Shown: positions 51,776 to 60,490, numbered from the stretch's first letter. The stretch is 64,000 nt of DNA from Flavobacteriaceae bacterium (GCA_009926065.1 RFPP01000006.1:1-64000), one strand, 5' to 3'. A program made the numbers and translations. The notes: generated by a model not told the origin, from the letters alone.

Positions 51776-53416
51776 CTATTTAATTATTTCTTTCTTGACC
51801 ATTTTTCTTTTTACAAAATCATAATGATTTTCATATGAAACATTATTTGGTGTTTCAATGGAATTTTCTAAATTATATGATTTTTTAAATCCCTTTAATT
51901 TTACTTTAATATTACTATCTATGGCACGTGTTAACTTAAATTCTCTTATTAAATCTAATATATCATGAGCAATATATAGTGTTTCAGTTGCATCAATAAT
52001 TACTTTTGAATTTTCAGGAATTTCACTTAATGTAGACTTTATCGCTGCTTTATTAAGAAAAGAAACTTCTTGTGCTAAATGAATGTGTATAATATCTCCA
52101 TCTATATATTCATCCTTTTTGAAACTGTATGCTCTTTTTAAATTACCTTTTAAAACAAATATTATGCTTATGATAATTCCTAATGCAACTCCTTTTAATA
52201 AATCAGTTAAAACAACCGCAACAAAAGTGGCTATAAATGGAATAAATTGGTATTTCCCTTTTTTCCAAAAATAAACTATTATTTTAGGGTTTGCCAATTT
52301 ATAACCCACCAAAAGCAAAACAGCTGCCAAAGTTGATAATGGAATTTTGTTGAGTATCATTGGTATAGAAAATACACAAACGGATAATAATAAGCCATGA
52401 ATGATGGTAGCTAATTTTGATTTAGCACCTGCAGTATGATTTGCGGAAGTTCTAACTACTACTGAGGTCATTGGCAAACCGCCAAGTAAAGAACTAATTA
52501 TGTTACCTATACCTTGTGCTTTTAATTCAATATTGGTATCGGTAAATCTCTTTTGTTCATCCATTCTATCTGAAGCCTCTATGCATAATAGAGTTTCTAT
52601 AGAAGCTACAACAGCAATTGTAATACCTACAATCCAAACCTGAGTGTTCAACAAAGCTGAAAAATTAGGTAATATAAATATATTTTTAAACTCCTCAAAC
52701 GAATTCGGTACTGGTAAATTAACCATATTATCATTTAGAATTGAAAAATCACTTCCTGAAATAATAAAAAATTCATTCAATAAAATACTAACAATTACTG
52801 CAACTAATGCAGGAGGAACTAACTTAATTTTTTTTAAGAATTCAAATTTAGTCCATGCGATTAATACAAAAAGTGAAAGTGATGAAATAATAATAGATCC
52901 CACTTGTACATGTCCAATCAAATGAAATAATTCAGAAAATGTATTTTCCGAGTCCGGTTGTAAGAAAGCTAAATTCCCCTCAAAATCTTTATCATATCCA
53001 AATGCATGCGGAATCTGTTTTAAAATAATAATAACACCGATACCAGCTAACATTCCTTCAATTACATTGGTTGGAAAATAATTTGAAATACTACCCGCTT
53101 TTATTAAACCCAGAATGAATTGAATTATACCTGCTATAAATACAGCAGTTAAAAAAATATCAAATGCTCCTAAATCAGTTATTGCTGTAAGGACAATAGC
53201 AGTTAATCCTGCAGCTGGTCCAGAAACACTAAGATGAGAGGTACTTAAATAACCAACCACTACACCCCCTACTATACCTGAGATAATACCGGAAAATAAA
53301 GGAGCTCCGGAAGCCATAGCAATACCTAAACATAAAGGTAAAGCCACCAAAAAAACTACTAATCCTGCAGAAAAATCGGATTTAAAATTTGTAAAAAAAT
53401 TATTTTTTTTTGTCAT
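51776..53416 (-). CDS. SulP-family anion transporter
   Basis: A 546-aa inner-membrane SLC26/SulP transporter. The N-terminal half shows the family start (FSAGLVVFLVALPLCLGIAMASGAPLFSGI) and the signature HLSVSGPAAGLTAIV, with about 12-14 membrane segments. A C-terminal STAS domain (IIHIHLAQEVSFLNKAAIKSTL … KVIIDATETLYIAHDILDLI, residues 435-520) regulates it. Substrate candidates are bicarbonate, sulfate and others. The adjacent carbonic anhydrase gene favours bicarbonate (BicA-like), which is inference. Confidence 0.92.
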   Translation of the reverse strand: MTKKNNFFTNFKSDFSAGLVVFLVALPLCLGIAMASGAPLFSGIISGIVGGVVVGYLSTSHLSVSGPAAGLTAIVLTAITDLGAFDIFLTAVFIAGIIQFILGLIKAGSISNYFPTNVIEGMLAGIGVIIILKQIPHAFGYDKDFEGNLAFLQPDSENTFSELFHLIGHVQVGSIIISSLSLFVLIAWTKFEFLKKIKLVPPALVAVIVSILLNEFFIISGSDFSILNDNMVNLPVPNSFEEFKNIFILPNFSALLNTQVWIVGITIAVVASIETLLCIEASDRMDEQKRFTDTNIELKAQGIGNIISSLLGGLPMTSVVVRTSANHTAGAKSKLATIIHGLLLSVCVFSIPMILNKIPLSTLAAVLLLVGYKLANPKIIVYFWKKGKYQFIPFIATFVAVVLTDLLKGVALGIIISIIFVLKGNLKRAYSFKKDEYIDGDIIHIHLAQEVSFLNKAAIKSTLSEIPENSKVIIDATETLYIAHDILDLIREFKLTRAIDSNIKVKLKGFKKSYNLENSIETPNNVSYENHYDFVKRKMVKKEIIK

Positions 53417-53477
53417 AATACTATATAAAATTAATTCAAAGAAACAAACGCAAGATGATTGCGTAAAAAATTATAAA

Positions 53478-53759
53478 TTAGATAGTATCAGGTGGTGGTA
53501 TGACTATTTTCTTAGAAACTGTGTCGTGTTTATTTATATTCTTAAAAAGAATAGTAGTTGATTTATTTTTAATATTAAATACATTGTATGATAAGAAGGT
53601 AAATATAAAATCAGTATTGAGTTCTTTTTGAGATTCATCTGATTCAGTATTGTCATAACTAAATTCAATAGTTACTTTCTTCTCCACTAAACTTAAAATT
53701 GTAGGGCTTGAGAGGAAAGTTAGAAAAAATACAATCAAAAATTTTACAATAATTTTCAT
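53478..53759 (-). CDS. Small exported or anchored protein, unknown function
   Basis: A 93-aa protein with a hydrophobic N-terminus (IIVKFLIVFFLTFLSSPTILSLV), an acidic central stretch (NTESDESQKELNTDF) and a proline-rich C-terminus (VIPPPDTI). No family recognised. It is upstream of and co-directional with the SulP gene (61-nt gap). The ORF is credible because of its signal-like start and its fit between neighbours, but the evidence is modest. Confidence 0.5.
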   Translation of the reverse strand: MKIIVKFLIVFFLTFLSSPTILSLVEKKVTIEFSYDNTESDESQKELNTDFIFTFLSYNVFNIKNKSTTILFKNINKHDTVSKKIVIPPPDTI

Positions 53760-53885
53760 AAGACAAAACTAATTTTTATTTAGAAATAAATTACAATAAA
53801 CTTAAAAAAAATTAATAATTAATATTAAAATATATTATTTAAAAATAGACTTTAAAATTATACTATAAGTTAAACTGATTGTTTT

Positions 53886-53893
53886 TATATTTG
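53886..53893 (+). promoter_or_regulatory. oxyR promoter (TATATTTG)
   Basis: A perfect TAnnTTTG match 18 nt before the oxyR start. Confidence 0.5.
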
Positions 53894-53910
53894 CATAACA
53901 AATTACTATT

Positions 53911-54852
53911 ATGACAATCACTCAACTTCAATATGTTTTAGCTGTTGCAGAATATAAAAATTTTACTATTGCAGCTGATAAATGCTTTGTAACCCAGCCT
54001 ACTTTAAGTATGCAAATTCAAAAAGTAGAAGAAGAACTTAATATTCAAATTTTTGATCGTACAAAAAAACCCATACAATTAACCGAAATAGGTCAAAAAA
54101 TTGTAAACCAAGCGAAAAATATTGTAAATGAAGCTGGCCGTATGAAAGACATTGTTGAACAACAAAAAGGATACATCGGTGGTGATTTTAAAATAGGAAT
54201 TATTCCAACAGTGATGCCTACTTTATTGCCAATGTTTTTAAATACATTTATAAAAAAATACCCCAAAGTAAAACTAATAATTGAAGAATTAAATACTGAT
54301 GATATCATTCAAAGATTGAAAAATGGAAATTTAGACGCTGCTATTGCTGCTACTCCTTTAAATGAAGATAAATTAAAAGAAATCGTAATTTATTACGAAC
54401 CATTTGTAGCTTATATTCCTGAGAAACATAGAATAGCAGACAAAAAAGAAATCGAAGTTTCTGATTTAAATTTGGATGAAATTTTACTTTTACAAGACGG
54501 ACATTGTTTTAGAGATGGAATACTAAATTTATGTAAGAATCAAGAGGTAGCACAAACTAATAATTTCCAAATTCAAAGTGGAAGTTTCGAAACATTAATA
54601 AAATTAGCAGACGAGGGTTTAGGATTAACGCTACTTCCCTATTTACACACCTTAGATTTAAAAGAAAAAGACAAACAAAAATTAAAACATTTTAAAGATC
54701 CAAAGCCAGCAAGAGAAATTAGTCTTATTTTTCCAAAAACCGAACTCAAAATTCAAATAATTGATGCATTAAGACAATCAATTTCCGGGGTGATTCGAGG
54801 TGCAATTGCATTTCAAAATGTAGAAATTATTAATCCACTACCAAAAAAATAA
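53911..54852 (+). CDS. oxyR: Hydrogen peroxide-sensing LysR regulator OxyR
   Basis: A 313-aa LysR-type regulator: an N-terminal winged HTH (TITQLQYVLAVAEYKNFTIAADKCFVTQPTLSMQIQKVEEEL) and a periplasmic-binding-like sensor. The redox pair is in LLQDGHCFRDGILNLC: counting from the start gives Cys199 and Cys208, the same numbers and spacing as E. coli OxyR. Formation of this disulfide by peroxide activates transcription. Typical targets (katG, ahp, dps) are not next to it. Own promoter and terminator. Confidence 0.95.
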   Translation: MTITQLQYVLAVAEYKNFTIAADKCFVTQPTLSMQIQKVEEELNIQIFDRTKKPIQLTEIGQKIVNQAKNIVNEAGRMKDIVEQQKGYIGGDFKIGIIPTVMPTLLPMFLNTFIKKYPKVKLIIEELNTDDIIQRLKNGNLDAAIAATPLNEDKLKEIVIYYEPFVAYIPEKHRIADKKEIEVSDLNLDEILLLQDGHCFRDGILNLCKNQEVAQTNNFQIQSGSFETLIKLADEGLGLTLLPYLHTLDLKEKDKQKLKHFKDPKPAREISLIFPKTELKIQIIDALRQSISGVIRGAIAFQNVEIINPLPKK

Positions 54853-54880
54853 AAAAAGGGGCTAATTCGCCCCTTTTTTA
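54853..54880. terminator. Bidirectional terminator after oxyR
   Basis: AAAAAGGGGC TAATTC GCCCCTTTTTT. It overlaps the 3' end of the converging small gene. Confidence 0.9.
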
Positions 54881-55072
54881 TTTTATGTATATTAAACATT
54901 CTTTTAATTCCGGCTTTTGATTTGTATAAAATAAAAGCCATTCTGTTAATTCTTCTACTTCGTAGGGTAATAATTTTTTTAATGCTTTTTCTAACTCTTT
55001 ACAAAAAAGTTTAGGATCAAAACTAACGCTTTCCAAAATGTTTTTTGTGTAGGCGACCATTGATACTTTCAT
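54878..55072 (-). CDS. Small conserved-type protein, unknown function
   Basis: A 64-aa, probably all-helical cytoplasmic protein (KNILESVSFDPKLFCKELEKALKKLLPYEVEELTEWLLFYTNQ). I do not recognise a named family, though similar short proteins occur in flavobacteria. Its stop lies within the shared terminator with oxyR. The fit between terminator and upstream promoter-sized gap makes it a likely real gene. Confidence 0.6.
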   Translation of the reverse strand: MKVSMVAYTKNILESVSFDPKLFCKELEKALKKLLPYEVEELTEWLLFYTNQKPELKECLIYIK

Positions 55073-55142
55073 AAAAAAATAAATTATTTGGTTATCGATA
55101 TCAAATTTAATAAATAATTAAAATAGTAATCAAAATAATTCG

Positions 55143-55817
55143 TTAATATTTCAATTCATTTTTAATTGCTCTAAACATTTCCCTTTTTCCAGGGGGTCCA
55201 GGTAGTTTTTCAACTTTAAAACCAACTTCAATCATACTTCTTTTTACTACTCCACGTGCAGCATATGTTACCAGAGTTCCTTTTGATTTTAATGATTTAT
55301 ACATTCTTCTAAAAATATCTGTACTCCATAATTCAGGTTGTACACGATAACCAAAAGCATCAAAATAAATTAAATCAAATTTATTTTCATCCACTATGTT
55401 TTCAAAAAACTGTTTTCTCTTGGTTAAGGTGAAAATCGATGATATTTGTATTTTTTTACCCCATTCACATTCATGTAAAATTTGAAAAATTTTACTTTCA
55501 TTATTTGCATTCAATACTGAATCATAATTCATTTGAGAAATTTCATCAGTAGAAATTGGATAAGCTTCTACGCCATAATAATCAATTTTTTGATTTAATT
55601 TCTTAGATTCTAAATAAGTTATAAAAGCGTTTAGACCTGTACCTAAACCAATTTCTAAAATAGAAACAGGCTGACTATTAAAAGTGTTTAAACCATTTCG
55701 GATAAAAACGTGATATGCCTCTTGGATAGCGCCATGTTTAGAATGATATGTTTCATTCCAATCTGGCAAATGTATTGAAGTAGAGCCATCCAACGTAGTA
55801 AGAATTTCCCTTTTCAA
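55143..55817 (-). CDS. mnmD: tRNA (mnm5s2U34)-methyltransferase MnmD
   Basis: Final methylation of the wobble uridine of certain tRNAs. A 224-aa stand-alone MnmD, equivalent to the N-terminal half of E. coli MnmC. Seen: the N-terminal YHSKHGAIQEAYHVFIRNGL, SAM motif ILEIGLGTGLNAFIT, LIYFDAFGYRVQPELW with the conserved DAF, and TYAARGVVKRSMIEVGFKVEKLPGPPGKREM, all diagnostic. The oxidase half is absent, as is usual in this phylum. Third gene of a tight operon, 1 nt after the haem protein gene. Confidence 0.94.
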   Translation of the reverse strand: MKREILTTLDGSTSIHLPDWNETYHSKHGAIQEAYHVFIRNGLNTFNSQPVSILEIGLGTGLNAFITYLESKKLNQKIDYYGVEAYPISTDEISQMNYDSVLNANNESKIFQILHECEWGKKIQISSIFTLTKRKQFFENIVDENKFDLIYFDAFGYRVQPELWSTDIFRRMYKSLKSKGTLVTYAARGVVKRSMIEVGFKVEKLPGPPGKREMFRAIKNELKY

Positions 55818-55818
55818 A

Positions 55819-56256
55819 TTACTTTATATATAACTTTTTTATTTTGGGAATTGGACCACCACATTTAACTTGATGACAGCTAATACAAACATTTATTCCT
55901 TCATTAAAATGTTGCTTTGCATTTTTGGGATCTTTATAAATCAACTCTTGAGACTTTATAAAAAGTGCTGCTTGTTCCTTAAAAAATTGATCATTTTCAG
56001 ATTGATCTGTCATAACTGCTTTATGAATATTTAGAAAATGACTAGGAAATTGTCCAATTGTATCTCCTTTTTTTATTCTTTCCTTGAGCTTTTCATTTTC
56101 AAAATACATACTTTCCATCAAAGCTGCCATTTCCGACATTTGATACATTTCAAACTTTTTTGTTGATTTTTGATTAGAGTTGCATTCTTGCTTGTCCACA
56201 TTTTTGTTGCAGGAAAGAAAAAAATAAAGAGCGATTAATAAAAAATATTTTTTCAT
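55819..56256 (-). CDS. Putative c-type haem lipoprotein (cytochrome c'-like)
   Basis: A 145-aa lipoprotein (LLIALYFFLSCNKNV). The body is helical. A single CxxCH haem site, CISCHQVKCGG, lies near the C-terminus, the placement seen in cytochrome c' four-helix bundles and not in class I cytochromes. A Met/Glu-rich first helix (YQMSEMAALMESMYFENEKL) could supply the distal ligand. It is between DUF4920 and mnmD genes with 1-nt gaps. Electron transfer or gas binding is possible; function unknown. Confidence 0.75.
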   Translation of the reverse strand: MKKYFLLIALYFFLSCNKNVDKQECNSNQKSTKKFEMYQMSEMAALMESMYFENEKLKERIKKGDTIGQFPSHFLNIHKAVMTDQSENDQFFKEQAALFIKSQELIYKDPKNAKQHFNEGINVCISCHQVKCGGPIPKIKKLYIK

Positions 56257-56257
56257 T

Positions 56258-56743
56258 TTACTTTTTTATTAAAACTCCGTCAGCCAGAAAAGCATAAGTA
56301 GTTTTAGGGGTAATAATACTATCTATAGCGGCCTGAGACTTTCCTTCATCTTTAGCATAATGTTTTAATTCTTCAACAGATTCAACATTTACAAAAGCTT
56401 TACCGTTGACAATAGCATTTTCATTTTGAGCATTTTTAGGAACAAAAAAAGCATAGTCTTTAAACTTTACAAATACTTCTTTTCCGGAAGGTAATTCCAA
56501 AGTCATCCAGCACCCTTTTTTCTTACAAACACTTTTAATTTTTGATTTAAATTTAATATTAAGTGTATCTCCAGGTTTTAATTTATCATATTGATCCAAC
56601 ATTTCTTCATTTGTAATAGCTTTATCAGCTGAAATACTATCCCCAAAAATTGCATAATCATCAGATGAATTTGAGGTAATTGTTTCTTTTTTACAACTTG
56701 ATAATGCAAAAAAGCAAATTAATAAATAGAAAATTTTATTCAT
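56258..56743 (-). CDS. DUF4920-domain lipoprotein
   Basis: A 161-aa protein with a lipoprotein signal (IFYLLICFFALSSCKKE). The DUF4920 domain is recognisable by YAIFGDSISADKAIT, LNIKFKSKIKSVCKKKGCWMTLELPSGKEVFVKFKDYAFFVPK and a late AYAFLADGVLIKK-type end. The CxxxGCW motif is a plausible metal or haem-related site. First gene of the operon with the haem protein and mnmD, from a TATTTTTG promoter. Function unknown. Confidence 0.82.
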   Translation of the reverse strand: MNKIFYLLICFFALSSCKKETITSNSSDDYAIFGDSISADKAITNEEMLDQYDKLKPGDTLNIKFKSKIKSVCKKKGCWMTLELPSGKEVFVKFKDYAFFVPKNAQNENAIVNGKAFVNVESVEELKHYAKDEGKSQAAIDSIITPKTTYAFLADGVLIKK

Positions 56744-56777
56744 AATATGTCTAATTAATATTTTTAGATTGATTTCG

Positions 56778-56785
56778 CAAAAATA
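56778..56785 (-). promoter_or_regulatory. Promoter of DUF4920-cytochrome-mnmD operon
   Basis: The minus strand reads TATTTTTG, a perfect -7 match 35 nt upstream of the DUF4920 start. The rest of the 273-nt gap to ilvE is AT-rich without other recognisable features. Confidence 0.5.
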
Positions 56786-57016
56786 TAAGAAATTTTAATA
56801 TAAATTAATAGAATTAGTATAAAAATGATTAAATTAAAAACAGTTTTTAAGATATTTTTAATTTATTTAATAAAAATATACTATATCAACATAAAAGAAT
56901 GTAATTTTTATTAATTTAGCCAAAATTTTATAAGTAATAATTTTTGATTGCAATAAAAACGCAAATCCCTCATTTAAAAGGTTTTAGCAAAAATAATATA
57001 AATTATTTACAATATC

Positions 57017-58084
57017 ATGAATTCAAAAATCGAAAACAAAATTCAAATTTCTAAAATTTCAACTTCAAAAATTGAATCCATTGATTTTGATCATCTTCCT
57101 TTTGGTGAAGTTTTTACTGATTATATGTTGACCTGTGACTTTGTGAATGGTGAATGGGGAATTCCAAAAATTGTTCCTTATGCTCCTTTTTTAATAGATC
57201 CATCCTCCAAGGTTTTTCATTATGGACAAGCTATATTTGAAGGAATGAAGGCCTATAAAGATGAAAATGATACTGTTTGGTTGTTTCGTCCAGAAGAAAA
57301 TTTTATTCGATTTAATAAATCAGCGGTAAGAATGGCTATGCCTGAGGTACCTGAATTTATCTTTCTCGATGGAATAAAACAGCTTGTAGACCTGGAAAGA
57401 GACTGGGTAAAAAAGGGGGTTGGTAGTACTTTATATATAAGACCATTCATGATTGCAATTGGAACAGGCGTGATCGCTTCAACTTCAAATGAATATCGTT
57501 TTATGATATTATTATCTCCTGCAAAATCATATTATTCAGGAGAGGTAAAAGTACTAATTGCAGAACATTATAGCCGAGCAGCAAATGGTGGTATTGGTGC
57601 TGCAAAAGCTGCAGGAAATTATTCCGCTCAATTTTATCCTACCAAATTAGCCAACGAAAAAGGATTCCAGCAAGTAATTTGGACTGATGATGCTACCCAT
57701 ACAAAAATGGAAGAATCTGGTACAATGAATGTGTTTTTTAGAATTAATGATACTTTATATACTGCGCCAACAAGTGAAAGAATTCTTGATGGGGTAACCA
57801 GAAAAAGTATTATAGCCATAGCGGAAAGAGATAATATTAATTTAATTGTAAGACCCGTGTTGGTTGCTGAACTTGTTGAAGCAGCAAAAAATGGCACATT
57901 AAAAGAAATTTTTGGAGCTGGAACTGCTGCTGTTGTAACAATTATTAAAGGATTTTCTTATCAGGATGTTTACTATGAATTACCTCCTGTAGAACAATCA
58001 TATGCATTAGACTTAAAAAATAAACTAACAGCTATACAACATAAACTAGCTGAAGATACATTTGGTTGGACGGTAAAAGTTTAA
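57017..58084 (+). CDS. ilvE: Branched-chain amino acid aminotransferase
   Basis: Transaminates leucine, isoleucine and valine with 2-oxoglutarate. A 355-aa fold-type IV PLP enzyme of the eukaryote-like group: FGEVFTDYMLTCDFVNGEWG, HYGQAIFEGMKAYK, YIRPFMIAIG, the PLP lysine in IGAAKAAGNYSAQFYPT, the family block WTDDATHTKMEESGTMNVFF, and FGAGTAAVVTIIKG. Stands alone; other ilv/leu genes are not in the window. Confidence 0.96.
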   Translation: MNSKIENKIQISKISTSKIESIDFDHLPFGEVFTDYMLTCDFVNGEWGIPKIVPYAPFLIDPSSKVFHYGQAIFEGMKAYKDENDTVWLFRPEENFIRFNKSAVRMAMPEVPEFIFLDGIKQLVDLERDWVKKGVGSTLYIRPFMIAIGTGVIASTSNEYRFMILLSPAKSYYSGEVKVLIAEHYSRAANGGIGAAKAAGNYSAQFYPTKLANEKGFQQVIWTDDATHTKMEESGTMNVFFRINDTLYTAPTSERILDGVTRKSIIAIAERDNINLIVRPVLVAELVEAAKNGTLKEIFGAGTAAVVTIIKGFSYQDVYYELPPVEQSYALDLKNKLTAIQHKLAEDTFGWTVKV

Positions 58085-58120
58085 TCTTAAATGACTTATT
58101 TATAAGTTGATTTTATCGAA

Positions 58121-58501
58121 TTAAATGATTTTTGAAAAATCTGGCTTGAAATAATTTGGGCCTTTCATTACTTTACCGTCTTCTCGATAGATTGGTTTTC
58201 CATTACTATCTAATTTACTCATATTGCTTTTTTGAATTTCGTCAAAAACGGCTTCAATTTTATCTTGCAATCCATGTTCAATTATAGTTCCGCATAAAAT
58301 ATAAAGCATATCCCCCAGCGCGTCTGCAATTTCAATAATATCATTATTTTTAGCCGCTTCTAGATATTCTTCATTTTCTTCTTTCATTAAATTATATCTT
58401 AGGATATTTTTAGTTTCTCCTAAATTTCCTTTTGGACTTTCACTATAACCTATTTCAAAGGCAGTATGAAATTCTTTAACGGCATTAATTTGTTTAATCA
58501 T
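58121..58501 (-). CDS. MazG-like nucleotide pyrophosphohydrolase
   Basis: A 126-aa all-alpha NTP pyrophosphatase, a house-cleaning enzyme for non-canonical nucleotides. The metal-binding ExxE…ExxD pattern is EENEEYLEAAKNNDIIEIADALGDMLYILCG (about 41-70). An N-terminal INAVKEFHTAFEIGY and late GPNYFKPDFSKII match the phage/HisE-like MazG subgroup. The substrate is unknown. Divergent from the small membrane protein gene. Confidence 0.85.
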   Translation of the reverse strand: MIKQINAVKEFHTAFEIGYSESPKGNLGETKNILRYNLMKEENEEYLEAAKNNDIIEIADALGDMLYILCGTIIEHGLQDKIEAVFDEIQKSNMSKLDSNGKPIYREDGKVMKGPNYFKPDFSKII

Positions 58502-58532
58502 AGTTTATTTTTTAATTGATTCTGGAAATAGT

Positions 58533-58561
58533 TACTTTTGAAGACAAATTTAGTATTTTTG
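58533..58561. promoter_or_regulatory. Cluster of three -7 elements in a divergent promoter
   Basis: Perfect TAnnTTTG matches: TACTTTTG (58533-58540, plus), TAAATTTG (58545-58552, minus, toward the MazG-like gene) and TATTTTTG (58554-58561, plus). With AT-rich DNA some will be chance matches. Confidence 0.4.
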
Positions 58562-58573
58562 TATAAAAAATAT

Positions 58574-58762
58574 ATGTTTAGCAAAGGTCAAATAATTTTT
58601 TCAATAATTTTTTTTATTTCATTTGTAATAGCAATTTTCTATTCTTACAGAAAAGACATTATTGTTCATCAAAGAATTTATAAAGGAAGTTATAAAATAT
58701 TAATAGGCTTCATTCTATTTATACTTCTATTATTTGTAATTAAAATTTTCTTCAAGCACTAA
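58574..58762 (+). CDS. Small two-helix membrane protein, unknown function
   Basis: About 62 aa from the ATG at 58574 (MFSKGQIIFSI). The track start at 58538 is TTG and overlaps two promoter elements. Two hydrophobic segments (IIFSIIFFISFVIAIFYSY and ILIGFILFILLLFVIKIFF) flank a basic loop YRKDIIVHQRIYKGSYK. I recall very similar small proteins across Flavobacterium, none characterised. 37 nt upstream of the SRPBCC-GyrI gene, so probably co-transcribed. Confidence 0.7.
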   Translation: MFSKGQIIFSIIFFISFVIAIFYSYRKDIIVHQRIYKGSYKILIGFILFILLLFVIKIFFKH

Positions 58763-58799
58763 ATTATTATTTCAAGCCATATAAATTTAATTAATAATT

Positions 58800-59888
58800 A
58801 TGAAAATATTAAAATATTTATTCCTATTAGTTTTATTACTCTCATTTGGGGGTACCATTTTTATTGCTACTCAAAAAAGTAATTTTAATTTGGTTAAATC
58901 TATTGTAATAAAATCCAACAAAACCTCTATTTATAACTATTTAAATGATACTAGAAATTATAAAGATTGGTTTATTTTTGATAAAAATAATTCAACTGTA
59001 GAATTAAATTATTCAGAAAAATCTTTTGGTGTTGGGAGCTTTTTTTCATGGACAGGAAGCGAAGGGAAAGGTAAAACAACAATATATTTTACCTCAGAAA
59101 ATGATAGTATTATTCAAAAAACAAATTTAGATGGTAAATTTTCAGAAACCGTTTGGAAACTAAAAGACACTATTGGCGGTACAAAAGTTACCTGTATTTC
59201 AAAAGGGGAAATGTCATTTTTAAATAAACTAAATTTCTTTTTTACAGGTGGTATAAATAAAACAATTGAAAGAAAAATAGAACAAAGCTTAACTAATTTA
59301 AATAGAAGTTTAGATTATGAATTGAATACATATTCTATAAATTCAAAAGGTGTAGTATTTAAAAAAGCATGTTACTATATAAAACACACTATAAATACAA
59401 AATTTTCAAGACTTAATTATAATATAAAAATAATAATACCATATTTGATTAATTTTTCAAATCAGAATAATATTATTTTAAGTGGGAAACCATTCATAAT
59501 TTATAATTCAATTGATGAAAATAAAGAAATAACAAATATATCTGTTTGTTTACCAATAAAAAGGAGGATTTTAACAAGCTCTGGAAGTGATATAATTTGT
59601 TCAGAACTTGAGGGATATAATGCATTTAAAACTAATTTAAACGGAGATTATTCCCACAGGAAAACAGCATGGAAAAAAGCTAAAGAGTTTATCACTAAAA
59701 ATAATGAAAATATAGAAAAATCGATTCCATTATTAGAAATTTATAATAAAAGTTTTATTGACGGTTTGAGTCCTTCAAAATGGCAAACTACTATTTATAT
59801 AGCATTACAATCAAAAAATAATTCGGACAAACCTGCTTCTACAAAAGAAACAGAAGTTATTGAAACGAATGAATTAGACTCGCAATAA
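58800..59888 (+). CDS. Membrane-anchored SRPBCC plus GyrI-like domain protein
   Basis: A 362-aa two-domain protein. One N-terminal anchor (ILKYLFLLVLLLSFGGTIFIATQ) is followed by an SRPBCC domain (residues 30-175; SIVIKSNKTSIYNYLNDTRNYKDWFIFDK, FSWTGSEGKGKTTI, LNKLNFFFTGGINKTIERKIEQSLTNL). Then a GyrI/BacRR effector-binding domain (190-345; FIIYNSIDENKEITNISVCLPI … GYNAFKTNLNGDYSHRKTAWKKA … GLSPSKWQTTIYIAL). Both folds bind hydrophobic or cationic small molecules. No HTH is present. The ligand is unknown. Confidence 0.82.
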   Translation: MKILKYLFLLVLLLSFGGTIFIATQKSNFNLVKSIVIKSNKTSIYNYLNDTRNYKDWFIFDKNNSTVELNYSEKSFGVGSFFSWTGSEGKGKTTIYFTSENDSIIQKTNLDGKFSETVWKLKDTIGGTKVTCISKGEMSFLNKLNFFFTGGINKTIERKIEQSLTNLNRSLDYELNTYSINSKGVVFKKACYYIKHTINTKFSRLNYNIKIIIPYLINFSNQNNIILSGKPFIIYNSIDENKEITNISVCLPIKRRILTSSGSDIICSELEGYNAFKTNLNGDYSHRKTAWKKAKEFITKNNENIEKSIPLLEIYNKSFIDGLSPSKWQTTIYIALQSKNNSDKPASTKETEVIETNELDSQ

Positions 59889-59950
59889 TTTATTTTATAT
59901 AACAAATTAAACCTTTGTTGTTTATTTCAATCTTACCATAAAAATAATAT

Positions 59951-60490
59951 TTGGAAGAGAAAGAATTCATATCAAATTTATTAAATCCACAAACTCAAAA
60001 CAGTGCTTTTGAAAAGTTAGTTTCCGATTATAAGCGTCCGCTTTATAATCATATCAGAAATATAGTTTTAAATCATGATGATGCTAATGATGTATTACAA
60101 AATACATTTATCAAAGTATTTAAAAATTTGAATAATTTTAAAGGTGAAAGCAAATTGTATTCTTGGATTTATAGAATTGCTACTAATGAATCGATCACTT
60201 TTATTAAACAAAAAGCAAAGTTAACTGGTTTTTTGGAAAGCGATTTAAAAATAAAAATAGTAGAAAATCTTGAATCCGACACTTATTTTGATGGAAATGA
60301 GATACAAATTAAATTACAAAAAGCAATTCTAACTCTTCCAGAAAAGCAGCAAATAGTTTTTAAAATGCGTTATTTTGAAGAAATTAAATATGATGAAATG
60401 TCATCTATTTTAGGAACTTCGGTTGGGGCATTAAAATCATCTTATCATCATGCTGTGAAAAAAATTGAAAATTTAATGAATAAAGATTAA
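59951..60490 (+). CDS. ECF-type RNA polymerase sigma factor
   Basis: A 179-aa sigma-70-family ECF factor. Region 2 is YNHIRNIVLNHDDANDVLQNTFIKVFKNLNNFKGESKLYSWIYRIATNESITFI. Region 4 is LPEKQQIVFKMRYFEEIKYDEMSSILGTSVGALKSSYHHAVKKIE with a clear HTH. The start codon must be TTG (59951): an in-frame stop lies two codons upstream and the next Met is deep in the protein. It heads a three-gene module with a single-TM protein and an exported helical protein. Confidence 0.92.
   Translation: MEEKEFISNLLNPQTQNSAFEKLVSDYKRPLYNHIRNIVLNHDDANDVLQNTFIKVFKNLNNFKGESKLYSWIYRIATNESITFIKQKAKLTGFLESDLKIKIVENLESDTYFDGNEIQIKLQKAILTLPEKQQIVFKMRYFEEIKYDEMSSILGTSVGALKSSYHHAVKKIENLMNKD

Noticed and set aside
56744-57016. 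tRNA or riboswitch in the gap before ilvE
   Set aside because: The gap is AT-rich with no cloverleaf, T-box or leader peptide of branched-chain codons that I can see.
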